From Candidatus Binatia bacterium (GTDB lineage Bacteria; Eisenbacteria; RBG-16-71-46; SZUA-252), in the NCBI GenBank assembly GCA_035631035.1, contig DASQJL010000072.1, forward strand, positions 1-62,435: 62,435 nt of DNA, read 5' to 3'. The notes beneath the pieces are model-generated. The model made no database searches. It saw only the letters and a program-made list of their open reading frames with translations, and had not been told where the DNA came from. This document shows positions 54,693 to 62,435 of the stretch, piece by piece (the first letter of the stretch is position 1; each line of letters starts with the position of its first letter). Position numbers and translations under genes: made by a program.

Positions 54693-56243
54693 TCAGCCGA
54701 CCAGCTCGGCGATCGATTTCCCCTGCAGGAAGAGCCCCAGGTAATCCCGCCCGCCGGCCTTGGAGTCGGTGCCGCTCATGTTGAAGCCGCCGAAGGGGTG
54801 GACGCCGACCAAGGCACCCGTGCACTTCCGGTTGATGTAGAGGTTCCCGACGTGCAGGCGGCGCTTGGCCTCCACGACCTTGGCGCGGTCGCGCGAGTAG
54901 TAGGCGCCGGTCAGGCCGTAGATCGTTCCGTTGGCGATGGCGATCTCCTCCTCGAACGACGCGGCGGGGATGACCGCGAGCACCGGCCCGAAGATTTCCT
55001 CCTGGGCGATGCGGGCCTCGGGGCGGACGTCGGTGAAGACGGTGGGCTTGATGAAGTATCCGGGGCCCGAGTGCTTGCCCCCTCCGTTCAGCGTCTTCCC
55101 TTCCTTCTTCCCGACCTCGATGTAATCGAGGATCGTCTTCTCGGCGCGCGCGCTCACGACGGGGCCGAGGTAGTTCTCCCGGCTGGTCGTGGGGCCGACC
55201 GTGATCGCGTCGACGCGCGCCTTCAGGCGCTGCACGAATTCGTCATAGAAGGAACGATGGATGATCGCCCGCGAGCAGGCGGAGCACTTCTGCCCCTGGA
55301 AGCCGAACGCTCCCGCGGCCACGCCGGCGGCGGCCGCATCCAGATCCGCCCCCTCGTCCACGATCGTGAAATCCTTGCCGCCCATCTCCAGCACCATCCG
55401 CTTGAGCCAGATCTGTCCCGCCGGCACGCGCGCCGCGCGCTCGTGGATGCGGATGCCGACCTCTTTCGAGCCGGTGAAGGCGATGAAGCGGACGCGCGGG
55501 TGCTCGACGAGGGCGTCGCCCATCGCGCCGCCGGGTCCCGGCAGGAAGTTCACGACGCCGGGGGGCACGCCCGCCTCCTCGAGGATCTCGAAGAGCTTCC
55601 AGGCGATGAAGGGCGCGTCGCTCGAGGGCTTGAGCACCACGGTGTTCCCCGTGACGACCGCGGCCACCGTCATTCCCGTCGTGATCGCGAGCGGGAAGTT
55701 CCAGGGCGGGATCACCGCCCCCACGCCGAGCGGGATGTAGAGGAATTCGTTCGCCTCGCCGGGATAGGCGGTGACCGGCTGCTCGCCGCCCCAGCGCAGC
55801 ATCTCGCGGGCGTAGAAGTCGCAGAAGTCGATCGCTTCGGCCGTGTCGCCGTCCGCCTCCGCCCAGCTCTTTCCGACCTCGTAGATCATCGCGGCCGACA
55901 GCTCGTTCCGGCGCCGCCGCATGATTCCCGCCACGCGGAGCAGCACGTTGGCGCGCTCGGCCGGAGGCACCCAGCGCCAGGACTCGAACGCGCGCTCGGC
56001 GGCCTCGACCGCCTGGTTCACATGGTCGGCCGTGGCCTTGGCGAAGTTGCCGACGCACTGGGAAGGGTCGGCAGGATTGACGCTCTGGAACGTGTCGCTC
56101 GACTCGATCCGTCGACCGCCGATCACGAGGGGGTGGGTCTTGCCGAGCTGGCCCCGGATGGTCTCGAGGCCGCACTGCATGCCCTTCTCGTTCTCGGGGC
56201 GCGAGAAATCGAGGAGCGCCGCGTTCTGGAATTCGGGAAGCAT
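54693..56243 (-). CDS. pruA: 1-pyrroline-5-carboxylate dehydrogenase
   Basis: 516 residues, aldehyde dehydrogenase fold of the RocA/PutA-C type. IPPWNFPLAI, LEMGGKDFTIVD and QGQKCSACSR with the catalytic Cys are all present, and the C-terminal YINRKCTGALVGVHPFGGF block is P5CDH-like. It oxidises glutamate semialdehyde to glutamate in proline breakdown. ATG at 56243 has an AAAGGAG site at a 6-nt spacing. No proline dehydrogenase is adjacent. It is divergent from the membrane protein gene. Confidence 0.92.
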   Translation of the reverse strand: MLPEFQNAALLDFSRPENEKGMQCGLETIRGQLGKTHPLVIGGRRIESSDTFQSVNPADPSQCVGNFAKATADHVNQAVEAAERAFESWRWVPPAERANVLLRVAGIMRRRRNELSAAMIYEVGKSWAEADGDTAEAIDFCDFYAREMLRWGGEQPVTAYPGEANEFLYIPLGVGAVIPPWNFPLAITTGMTVAAVVTGNTVVLKPSSDAPFIAWKLFEILEEAGVPPGVVNFLPGPGGAMGDALVEHPRVRFIAFTGSKEVGIRIHERAARVPAGQIWLKRMVLEMGGKDFTIVDEGADLDAAAAGVAAGAFGFQGQKCSACSRAIIHRSFYDEFVQRLKARVDAITVGPTTSRENYLGPVVSARAEKTILDYIEVGKKEGKTLNGGGKHSGPGYFIKPTVFTDVRPEARIAQEEIFGPVLAVIPAASFEEEIAIANGTIYGLTGAYYSRDRAKVVEAKRRLHVGNLYINRKCTGALVGVHPFGGFNMSGTDSKAGGRDYLGLFLQGKSIAELVG

Positions 56244-56253
56244 GACGGCTCCT

Positions 56254-56282
56254 TTAGCATTCAGGTGGTTGGGGGATATACT
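56254..56282 (+). promoter_or_regulatory. Candidate sigma-70 promoter for leaderless membrane-protein mRNA
   Basis: TTAGCA (56254-56259, 4 of 6 to TTGACA), 17-bp spacer, TATACT (56277-56282, 5 of 6 to TATAAT). The ATG at 56292 is 10 bp past the -10, so transcription would begin at or next to it. No ribosome site lies at normal spacing. Confidence 0.45.
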
Positions 56283-56291
56283 GCGGCGCCC

Positions 56292-57041
56292 ATGATATCC
56301 GCTCTCGCCACGGCTGTCATCCCGGCCCTCCTCCTGCCCTGGACGCTGTTCCTGGCGCCCATGCCGATCCTCTTCGCGGTGCTCCCCGTCATTCCGGTCG
56401 CGATCGTCTACGTTCGCGCCATCGCCGCGCGCGACGCCGGGCGCGCCGTCACCCTGGCGCTCGCCTGGGCGGCGGCCTTCAGCGTCTCCACCATCGCCGC
56501 GGCCACCGCGCGGCCGGACGCGGCCGTTCACGGGATCTGGCATGCGGGGGAATTCCGGGACGAGATGGTGCGCTGGATCGCGACCGGGGTGGGCCCGGAG
56601 GGGGACATCCGGCTCTTCCTTCCCCGCGTGCTCCTCGAGTTCGCGCTCGTGCTCGCGCTCTCGGCCGCGACCGCGGGCGTGGCGGGGCTCCTCCTGGGGG
56701 CGGCACTCCTCGGGTACATGAACGGCTACGTGGGGTGGGTGGCCTCGAACGCCGATGCGCGGGTGGGGCCGCTCGCCGCCGCGCTCATCGCCTGGCCCCC
56801 CTGGTCGGCCGCCCGCGTCGTCGCGTTCGTCTGCGCCGGCACCGCCGCCGCGCTCTGGGGCTATCCGCGTCTCCTGGCGCGCGGCGCGCCGAGGGGCCGG
56901 TGGGTCCGGCTCCTGATCGTGGCCGTCCTGCTGCTCGGCCTCGATATCTTTCTCAAGTGGTGGCTCGCGCCGATCTGGCGCGACTGGCTTCGCTCGATCC
57001 TGGGCGCGAGCGCCGGAATCGAAGCGGGCGGGAGCGCGTGA
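56292..57041 (+). CDS. Polytopic membrane protein of unknown function
   Basis: 249 residues with about six hydrophobic segments: ALATAVIPALLLPWTLFLAP, ILFAVLPVIPVAIVYV, VTLALAWAAAFSVSTIAA, VLLEFALVLALSAATAGVAGLLLGAALLGYM, ARVVAFVCAGTAAALWGY and LLIVAVLLLGLDIFLKWW. No domain is recognised. Start ATG at 56292, possibly leaderless. It is divergent from the P5C dehydrogenase gene and convergent with the Ig-repeat gene, with a hairpin between the two stops. Confidence 0.7.
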   Translation: MISALATAVIPALLLPWTLFLAPMPILFAVLPVIPVAIVYVRAIAARDAGRAVTLALAWAAAFSVSTIAAATARPDAAVHGIWHAGEFRDEMVRWIATGVGPEGDIRLFLPRVLLEFALVLALSAATAGVAGLLLGAALLGYMNGYVGWVASNADARVGPLAAALIAWPPWSAARVVAFVCAGTAAALWGYPRLLARGAPRGRWVRLLIVAVLLLGLDIFLKWWLAPIWRDWLRSILGASAGIEAGGSA

Positions 57042-57066
57042 CGCTGGCGCGTCCGGCTCCCGCCCC

Positions 57067-57086
57067 AGGCCGCGGGGTCGCGGCCT
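57067..57086. terminator. Hairpin between convergent genes
   Basis: Perfect 8-bp stem AGGCCGCG/CGCGGCCT with a GGGT loop, between the membrane protein stop (57041) and the Ig-repeat gene stop (57099). No T-run; a terminator for both genes is inferred. Confidence 0.45.
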
Positions 57087-57098
57087 CGTGCTGTCGGG

Positions 57099-59015
57099 TT
57101 ACTTCAAGATCGTGACCGGGCTCACGTCCTTCGTGTACGGCGTCTGGGCCTGGACGTAGTAGCGACCCGACGCGAGCGTCTTGCCGCGATCGTCCTTGCC
57201 GTCGAACCGGACCAGGTGCGTCCCGGCCGGCACGTTCGACTCGTCCATCAGGAGCCGCACCATCCGGCCGCGGGCGTCGAAGACCCGGATGGTGAGCCCG
57301 CCGTCCTGCGGCGTCAGCACGGTCACGACCGCTTCGGGGTTCAGCGGGTTCGGGCCCAGCTTCTTGATCATGCCGCGCTCCGGCACCACCGACGTGCTGA
57401 CGTGGGCCGTGACGGCGGTTCCGCTCCGCAGCGTCGCATGCAGCGTCATGTCCGCCGCGACCTCCGTGGTCAGGTTGGCGAAGAGCGCGCGCAGGTCGTC
57501 CTTCGCGAAGTCCATGCGCAGCTCCAGGGCGCCGTTTCCGTCCCGGTCGTGCGTGCCGTCCACGCTCTCGGCCAGGGGGGCGATCGCCTCGACGGTTCCC
57601 GATCCCGTCCACGCCGTGAGGCGCACGGAGGCCGGGTCGACGTCGGCGAGCGCGAAGCCGGAGACCGGCTCCAGGTAGACGCGCTCGCGGGGCTTGCCGA
57701 TGTTGAGCCGGATCGGGTCCGCCTCGGACCAGGCGCGCGCCACCGGCCCGGTCTCGACATGCGTCACCGTGACCGTCACGACGACGTCCCGCGTCAGGCC
57801 GGGATCCGCCCAGTCGGCGGCGGTCAGCGTGACGTGATACGTCCCCGCGCCGTTTACGGCCGCGGTCAGGGTCAGGTTGCCCGTGCCGTCGCCGGCGTCG
57901 GTCAACGACGTCTGCAGCGCCGCGCCGGCGTCCGAGCTCTTGAGCCGCAAGTTCGGAGCGCCGGGAGTGCACGACTCGTCCGGGTCGCTGGCGCTCACGG
58001 CGACGGCCGTGACGGCTCCTTCACCGAGCGAAGCCGAGTACGAGGGCTGGTCCCACGCGGGGGCGCGGTTCGTGTTCGTGACGGTGATCGTGAAGTTCTC
58101 CCAATCCAGCGCCGTGCCGTCCCAGACCGAGATCGTCGCCGAGTAGCTGCCCGACTGGCAGTAGCCCGGGGAGAGGTCGAGCGAGGCCGTCAGGGAGCCC
58201 GGCCCGCTGCTCACCGGCGTCAGCGTCGCGAAGCTCGGAAGCGTGACGCTCCACGTGAGGTTGTTCCCGTCCGGGTCGGTGGCCGAGACGGACACGTGGC
58301 GCACCTGGCCCTCCGCGACGGTCTGGGTCCCGATCGCGCTCAACACGGGCGGGCGGTTCGCCACCTGGCTCGCCGTGACCGTCACGCTGAACGACTGCTC
58401 CACGGTGGCCTGTCCATCGGAGAGCCGGACCGTGATCGACGTCGTTCCGAGCGGGGTGGACAGGGACGGCGCGAGCGTGATGTTGCCCGAGCCGGCGCCG
58501 TAGTCGCTCAGCGTCGCGTACGACGGAAGCGGGCCGCTCGAGAAGGTGATCGCATCGCCGTCCGGGTCATAGCCGGTCAGCGACACGAACTGCGTGGTCC
58601 CCTGCTCTACGGTGCGGTCGCCGATCGCGAACAGCACCGGCGCCGTGTTGGCGTTCGTCACCTCGATCGAGACCGAGCCCTGGTCGGTCCCGCCGAAATC
58701 GTCGTCGGCCAGAAAGGAGACGAGATAGCTCCCCGCCTGGTCGGTGTTGGGCGTCCAGTCGAACGTGCCGGTGTTGTTGAAATGGTCGGTGAAGGTCGCC
58801 CCCGTCGGCAGGTTCGCCGCGGAGAGGAACACCGACTGGCCGTCGGGATCGGTGGCGCTCACGTTGAACGTGAGATCCGTCCCCTCGGACACGGTCTGCG
58901 GACCGGGCAGGGAAAGAACCGGAGGCGCCGCGGCGGCCGGCGCGCTCGTGAAGAGCCCGCCCGCCACGAACAGCGCGGCGACCGTCGAGTGCAAGAAACC
59001 GGCGAAGCGGCGCAT
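57099..59015 (-). CDS. Secreted Ig/cadherin-like repeat protein with FlgD-like C-terminal domain
   Basis: 638 residues. Signal peptide (HSTVAALFVAGGLFTSAPAAAA), then repeated putative-Ig/cadherin-like units, each with a PxLxxIGxxTVxEG opening and an ATDPDG or YDPDGD block (at least four between about residues 32 and 420). The last 95 residues (LGPNPLNPEAVVTVLTPQDG to GRYYVQAQTPYT) match the FlgD-like domain found at the ends of many secreted FCB-group proteins. The DPDG blocks resemble calcium-binding loops. ATG at 59015. Cell-surface or secreted adhesion or structural role is inferred. Confidence 0.78.
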   Translation of the reverse strand: MRRFAGFLHSTVAALFVAGGLFTSAPAAAAPPVLSLPGPQTVSEGTDLTFNVSATDPDGQSVFLSAANLPTGATFTDHFNNTGTFDWTPNTDQAGSYLVSFLADDDFGGTDQGSVSIEVTNANTAPVLFAIGDRTVEQGTTQFVSLTGYDPDGDAITFSSGPLPSYATLSDYGAGSGNITLAPSLSTPLGTTSITVRLSDGQATVEQSFSVTVTASQVANRPPVLSAIGTQTVAEGQVRHVSVSATDPDGNNLTWSVTLPSFATLTPVSSGPGSLTASLDLSPGYCQSGSYSATISVWDGTALDWENFTITVTNTNRAPAWDQPSYSASLGEGAVTAVAVSASDPDESCTPGAPNLRLKSSDAGAALQTSLTDAGDGTGNLTLTAAVNGAGTYHVTLTAADWADPGLTRDVVVTVTVTHVETGPVARAWSEADPIRLNIGKPRERVYLEPVSGFALADVDPASVRLTAWTGSGTVEAIAPLAESVDGTHDRDGNGALELRMDFAKDDLRALFANLTTEVAADMTLHATLRSGTAVTAHVSTSVVPERGMIKKLGPNPLNPEAVVTVLTPQDGGLTIRVFDARGRMVRLLMDESNVPAGTHLVRFDGKDDRGKTLASGRYYVQAQTPYTKDVSPVTILK

Positions 59016-59347
59016 ACGAACCCCCAGTCATTCGGATGAAACGGAACATCGCGCCCCATCCGTGGGGTCCGCTCAACTCCCGTCAAGTGATGGTTCGGTC
59101 TGGAGGATGCATAGCGTGGGCCACCGCCGGAAGAACGTGTGGGAACGCGGTAAGACCGCTACTTACCTCGGGGTTGGCGTCCGACGTCGGGTCGCGGAGA
59201 ATTGCGTTCCGCGTGGCTCGATCCGACCGGCACAGCCACATGCGGCCCGATCGGGCCACCATTGACGTGGAACCGCGAACGGCCTCCCGCCATACTAAAG
59301 GGAGACAACGCCGTTCCGATTCCCATCCCATCCCAGGAGGCAGCAAC
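59016..59347. other. 332-bp divergent intergenic region
   Basis: Lies between the Ig-repeat gene and lepB, both transcribed outwards. CATACT at 59291-59296 is a weak -10 but no -35 sits at 17 bp; TTGACG at 59262 is too far away. The lepB ribosome site AGGAGG is at its right end. No tRNA, hairpin or small gene is evident. Confidence 0.4.
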
Positions 59348-60007
59348 GTGGCGAGAGCGAACCCCAAGCGTCAGGCCCCGAAGAAAGGCGAAACGCTTCA
59401 GGACTGGATCAAGACCCTGGTGATCGTCCTGGCCGTGGTCATCACCTTCCGCGGCGTGGTGGCGCAGGCCTATCAGATTCCGACCGGCTCGATGGAGCGG
59501 ACCCTCCTGATCGGCGACTACCTCTACATCAACAAGATGCTCTACGGCTCCGAGATCGACATCGGCTTCAAGGGGCATCGCTATTTCTACCATCGCTTCC
59601 CCGCGTTCCGGCAGCCGCAGCCGGGCGACATCATCGTCTTCCGGTATCCCGTCAACCCGCAGCAGGATTTCATCAAGCGCTGCGTGGCGGTCGGGGGCCA
59701 GACGGTGGAGGTCCGCGACAAGGTCCTGTACGTGGATGGAAAGCGGCAGAACGAGCCCTACGCCGTCCACGACGACCCTCGGGACTTCCCCAAGGAGATC
59801 ACGGTGCGGGACAACTTCGGTCCGCTGAAGGTCCCGCCCCACTGCCTCTTCATGATGGGCGACAACCGCGACAACAGCCTCGACAGCCGCTTCTGGGGCC
59901 CCCTGCCGGAGAACATGGTCAAGGGAAAGGCGATGTTCACCTACTTCTCGTGGGATCCCAGCGAGCACATGGTGCGCTTCAATCGGATGTTCCGGGGGAT
60001 CAGCTGA
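59348..60007 (+). CDS. lepB: Signal peptidase I
   Basis: 219 residues. One N-terminal transmembrane segment (TLVIVLAVVITFRGVVA), then IPTGSMERTLLIGDYL with the catalytic Ser, FIKRCVAVGGQTVEVRD with the catalytic Lys, and MMGDNRDNSLDSRFWG (box E). It cleaves secretory signal peptides at the membrane outer face. GTG at 59348 with AGGAGG upstream. The protein is of usual length. The next small gene follows 46 bp on with no terminator between. Confidence 0.94.
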   Translation: MARANPKRQAPKKGETLQDWIKTLVIVLAVVITFRGVVAQAYQIPTGSMERTLLIGDYLYINKMLYGSEIDIGFKGHRYFYHRFPAFRQPQPGDIIVFRYPVNPQQDFIKRCVAVGGQTVEVRDKVLYVDGKRQNEPYAVHDDPRDFPKEITVRDNFGPLKVPPHCLFMMGDNRDNSLDSRFWGPLPENMVKGKAMFTYFSWDPSEHMVRFNRMFRGIS

Positions 60008-60053
60008 GGGAGGCGGATCCCCGCCGAACGCCGGAAAACGGAGGAACGGTTTC

Positions 60054-60353
60054 ATGACCCAATCCCAGGTCTTGAAGAGGCTCCAGCGAACCCACTGGAG
60101 GAGCCTCGAGCGCCTCACCAAGAAGGCGTACCAGGCCGGCTTCGAGGCCGGGCTCGCCCGCGCGCGCGGCGGATCGCGCCGGGGCCGCACCATCCGCGCC
60201 GACGCCACCGTCGAGGGTCTCCTGCGGCGCATCGACCGCCACTTCGGGCTGGATCGCTATGGATTCGAGGTGCGCGTGGTGCACCCCGGATCGGGCCGGC
60301 GGGTCCCCGCGCGGGACCCCCTTTCCCACCACATCGCCTCGAACGGCGCCTGA
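60054..60353 (+). CDS. Small basic hypothetical protein
   Basis: 99 residues, very Arg/Lys-rich, with a helical N-terminal half (VLKRLQRTHWRSLERLTKKAYQAGFEAGLARARG) and a compact end containing RHFGLDRYGFEVRVVHPGSGRRVPARDPLSHH. No signal peptide, membrane segment or known domain. ATG at 60054 has GGAGG at 9-nt spacing. It probably shares a transcript with lepB; nucleic-acid binding is possible but only inferred from charge. Confidence 0.6.
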   Translation: MTQSQVLKRLQRTHWRSLERLTKKAYQAGFEAGLARARGGSRRGRTIRADATVEGLLRRIDRHFGLDRYGFEVRVVHPGSGRRVPARDPLSHHIASNGA

Positions 60354-60360
60354 GTTTCCT

Positions 60361-60381
60361 GCGGCGCCGCTCGGGCGCCGC
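60361..60381 (+). terminator. GC-rich hairpin after the small basic protein gene
   Basis: 8-bp stem GCGGCGCC/GGCGCCGC with a 5-nt loop, 8 bp past the stop at 60353. No T-run follows. It is a possible end of the lepB transcript. Confidence 0.4.
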
Positions 60382-60569
60382 CGCTAACCCGCTCCGCCGC
60401 CTCCGCTTCCCCGCAGCACGCTTTGCCGCACCTGCGCCACAGTCCTGCCATGGGTCCAGGCGTCTTACTGCATAGACACGAGCAGGGGCTCGCGTCGGGG
60501 ATGGTCCGGGCAACGACGTCCGGCGCCCTCGAAGACCCCGAATGGGGCTGGACCCCAGAGGAACGAACG

Positions 60570-61181
60570 ATGAACCGACGTAACGTGGTGCGTCTCGCGC
60601 TTGCCGCGGCGCTCTTTGGGGCCGCGATCCCCGGTGCTGCTCTCGCGCAGTTCGTCGACGCGCAGGCGAAGTACTGGACCCCGAAGGCCCAGGTCCAGGT
60701 GCAGGTGCAGTCGCAGCGGTTCGGCCGATTCCATCGCGACATGTTCGAGGGCCGTTGGGTGGCCCAGGATCGAAATGACGCGGACTTCCGCGGTGAACAC
60801 GGCAACGGCTTCGGTGGACGTGGCAACGGCTTCGGCGGAGGTTTCGGCGGCGGGCGGATGATGGCCCTGCCGAACTTCCTGAACATCGACCAGGGACGCC
60901 GGACGATCAGCGTCGCCGACGGACAGAACAACGTTCTTCAGCTCATCGTGATCGACAACGGCTTCCACGGGATGCAGCAGCGCGGAGCGACGCTCCTCCA
61001 GGGCGACCTGAACGGCAACCGGCTCGTCGCGACCGGATCGGCGGGTCCGTGGGGCGGACGGCAGATCCGCCAGGTCATGACGCTCCGGAATCACGGCAAC
61101 ACGCTCGTGGTCCGCACGCAGATGCAGCGCGGCAACTCGGGGCGGATGGTGGAGGTGGAGAAGGTGTACGACAGGGCCTAA
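60570..61181 (+). CDS. Secreted Gly/Asn/Phe-rich repeat protein
   Basis: 203 residues. Signal peptide (VVRLALAAALFGAAIPGAALAQ), then a Gln/Val-rich stretch (QVQVQVQSQ), a GNGFGGRGNGFGGGFGGG low-complexity block encoded by an imperfect DNA repeat (about 60799-60856), and a beta-rich C-terminal part (RRTISVADGQNNVLQLIV to VVRTQMQRGNSG). ATG at 60570 follows GAGGAACG. No family is recognised. A periplasmic or surface location is inferred. Confidence 0.65.
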   Translation: MNRRNVVRLALAAALFGAAIPGAALAQFVDAQAKYWTPKAQVQVQVQSQRFGRFHRDMFEGRWVAQDRNDADFRGEHGNGFGGRGNGFGGGFGGGRMMALPNFLNIDQGRRTISVADGQNNVLQLIVIDNGFHGMQQRGATLLQGDLNGNRLVATGSAGPWGGRQIRQVMTLRNHGNTLVVRTQMQRGNSGRMVEVEKVYDRA

Positions 61182-61254
61182 CGCCCGAAGCCGGCCGGGG
61201 ATGAACGGCACCGCCACGGTCAGGCTCAAACCGAAAACGGCTACAACGGACTGG

Positions 61255-61281
61255 AGCGCCGCTCCCTCGCGGGGCGGCGCT
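61255..61281 (+). terminator. Hairpin terminator candidate after the Gly-rich protein gene
   Basis: 8-bp stem AGCGCCGC/GCGGCGCT with an 11-nt loop, then TCCTTTCCCCC. It lies 74 bp past the stop at 61181. Confidence 0.5.
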
Positions 61282-61412
61282 TCCTTTCCCCCCTCGGTGG
61301 GTTCGGGGACCGGGCCCCTCCGTACGGCGCCGCGCCTGAAGGAGGCTAAGGTCCGGCCCCGACCTGCCGATACTCCGAGGGGTCGAATCGTCCGCTCTCG
61401 CGGAGGGGAACG

Positions 61413-61793
61413 ATGAACTGGAAGCTCGGATTGACGCGGGTCTACTACGTGCTCTGGGTGCTCTGGGCGCTCGCCTGGATCTACTGGAGCGCGCTCAATC
61501 TGGTGCACTACGGCCGGTCGTACCAGGCGGTCCCGAGCGCCGAGGCGGCGACGTCGGGATTCATCCAGCCCTCCGGCCCCGAGCGCGGCCAGATCACGAC
61601 GCGCTCCGTCGCGAAGGGCCTCGTGGGCGGCTCGATCGTCTTCGAGCCGACCGGCGAGCCGCGCTGGTACTTCATGCCCCGCCCCTCGACCGGTCAGCTC
61701 CTGATGCTCTCGATGATCGGCGCCGCGTTTCCCGGGGCCTTGCTGTTGGCCGGCCGCTGGATCGTCACCGGCTTCCGGAGAGAGCCCGCCTAG
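61413..61793 (+). CDS. Small membrane hypothetical protein
   Basis: 126 residues: a Trp-rich first membrane segment (VYYVLWVLWALAWIYWSAL), a polar loop of about 60 residues (SGPERGQITTRSVAKG, EPTGEPRWYFMPRP) and a second segment (LMLSMIGAAFPGALLLAG). ATG at 61413 has GAGGGGAA upstream. No known family. Its stop overlaps the stop of the converging FG-GAP gene by 4 bp. Confidence 0.6.
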   Translation: MNWKLGLTRVYYVLWVLWALAWIYWSALNLVHYGRSYQAVPSAEAATSGFIQPSGPERGQITTRSVAKGLVGGSIVFEPTGEPRWYFMPRPSTGQLLMLSMIGAAFPGALLLAGRWIVTGFRREPA

Positions 61794-62435
61794 CGGCGCG
61801 CGACAACGACCGACGGCGCGTTCCTGAGAAAGCGGACGGTGCCCGCGTCGGCGCCTCGCGTGATCAGGTCCACGCGACCGTCGCCGTCCACATCGCCCGC
61901 AGCGATATCCACGATCTGGTCGCCCGCGGAGACCGGATCCCCCGCCACGAGCCCTCCGGCCCCGTTTCCAAGAAGGATCGACAGCGCGGTCGCCGGATAG
62001 GGACAGGTCGCGAGATCCGGCTTCCCATCGCCGTTCAGATCCGCGGGCGCGCTGAAACTGCCCGGATTCGAACCAGGCACCATCGCTTCCCCTCCGAGTG
62101 AGACGGACTGCCATGCCAAGCTCCCGACCCCCGGCATCGCCGAGAGATGCAGCACCACCACCTCACGGTCTCCGTCTCCATCCAGATCCACGAGGGACAC
62201 GTCCGTGGGCTGCGTCGCGAGGGTCTTCGTGATGCCGGAGCGGAAGGTGCCGTCACCACGGCCGAGCGACACGGTGACGGAGAAGTCGAACAGTCCGCGG
62301 GCCGCCAGGTCGGCCTTGCCGTCGCCGTTCACGTCGCCGATCTCCGGGAGCCCCAGCAGCGATCCGACCGGCGTCACACCATCATGGCGAATGACCGTTC
62401 CGCTGTAATGGGGGAGATAGAAATCGAAGACGACG
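61790..62435 (-). CDS. FG-GAP/VCBS repeat protein (partial, 5' end outside window)
   Basis: C-terminal 214 residues of a longer protein; the frame is open to the right edge with VVFDFYLPHYSGT, so the start is not here. Repeats of the FG-GAP/VCBS type are clear: DVNGDGKADL, DLDGDGDREVV, DLNGDGKPDL and DVDGDGRVDL, each a calcium-binding DxDxDG-like loop on a beta-propeller blade. There is no C-terminal sorting tail; it ends soon after the last blade. Surface or secreted protein; ligand unknown. Confidence 0.8.
   Translation of the reverse strand, partial: VVFDFYLPHYSGTVIRHDGVTPVGSLLGLPEIGDVNGDGKADLAARGLFDFSVTVSLGRGDGTFRSGITKTLATQPTDVSLVDLDGDGDREVVVLHLSAMPGVGSLAWQSVSLGGEAMVPGSNPGSFSAPADLNGDGKPDLATCPYPATALSILLGNGAGGLVAGDPVSAGDQIVDIAAGDVDGDGRVDLITRGADAGTVRFLRNAPSVVVARR

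Noticed and set aside
59262-59298. TTGACG ... TACTAA as a lepB promoter
   Set aside because: The two elements are 25 bp apart, too far for a normal sigma-70 promoter.
61201-61416. 71-residue plus-strand frame between two small genes
   Set aside because: No ribosome site, composition like spacer, and it contains the hairpin terminator candidate at 61255-61281.

Overview
The window is a dense, high-GC bacterial chromosome segment with about 60 protein genes, four tRNA genes and almost no spacer DNA; most genes lie on the minus strand. The cell looks Gram-negative: it has a TolC/HlyD/ABC efflux set, an LpxL-type lipid A acyltransferase homologue, LapA/LapB-like proteins and a PEP-CTERM-type surface protein. 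A secreted Ig-repeat protein ends in a FlgD-like C-terminal domain, and a secreted S55-type (SpoIVB-family) protein sits beside a propeller/Ig protein. Together with the GC content this resembles little-cultured FCB-type phyla such as Candidatus Eisenbacteria. That placement is an inference, not something the window proves.

Layout from left to right: (1) 1-2.6 kb, a three-gene acid/CoA module (CaiB-type CoA-transferase, HMG-CoA-lyase-type lyase, isocitrate/isopropylmalate-type dehydrogenase). (2) 2.8-7.8 kb, a complete TetR-TolC-HlyD-ABC ATPase-ABC-2 permease operon with a 14-bp palindrome upstream, divergent from an OsmC gene. (3) 8.5-14.2 kb, a run read leftwards: lipid A acyltransferase-like, GT2, surE, pcm, tRNA-Pro(CGG), acylphosphatase, sigma-70 factor, ion channel. 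This echoes the surE-pcm-nlpD-rpoS order of proteobacteria. (4) 14.3-23.3 kb, core genes: tRNA-Pro(GGG), MerR, gpsA, plsY, der, a DUF512 radical-SAM protein, tRNA-Gly, miaA, mutL, M24 peptidase. (5) 23.4-35.1 kb, a GAF/degenerate-GGDEF protein, propeller/Ig protein and S55-type protein between mutL and mutS, then SPOR-TPR, LapB-like and LapA-like genes.

(6) 35.2-48.9 kb, a long overlapping run read leftwards: M50 protease, trpS, scpA, scpB, pseudouridine synthase, pheA-like, hisC, tyrA, aroA, a fused cmk-plsC, ispH, rpsA, mtaB. It joins aromatic amino-acid synthesis to cytidylate metabolism, lipid and isoprenoid synthesis, translation and chromosome segregation. (7) 48.9-62.4 kb, an accessory-looking surface and secretion region: an M16 homologue without its zinc motif, small secreted proteins, FkbM methyltransferase, tRNA-Ala, a divergent Mur ligase, a PEP-CTERM protein, P5C dehydrogenase, membrane proteins, the Ig-repeat protein, signal peptidase I and an FG-GAP protein cut by the window edge.

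No CRISPR array, insertion sequence, prophage or rRNA was seen. No wholly new system is demonstrated. The best leads are the S55/propeller/GAF block between mutS and mutL, the rpoS-like synteny with a channel gene coupled to the sigma factor, the degenerate enzymes (PheA dehydratase domain, M16, GGDEF), the cmk-plsC fusion and the plsY gene without a standard start codon.
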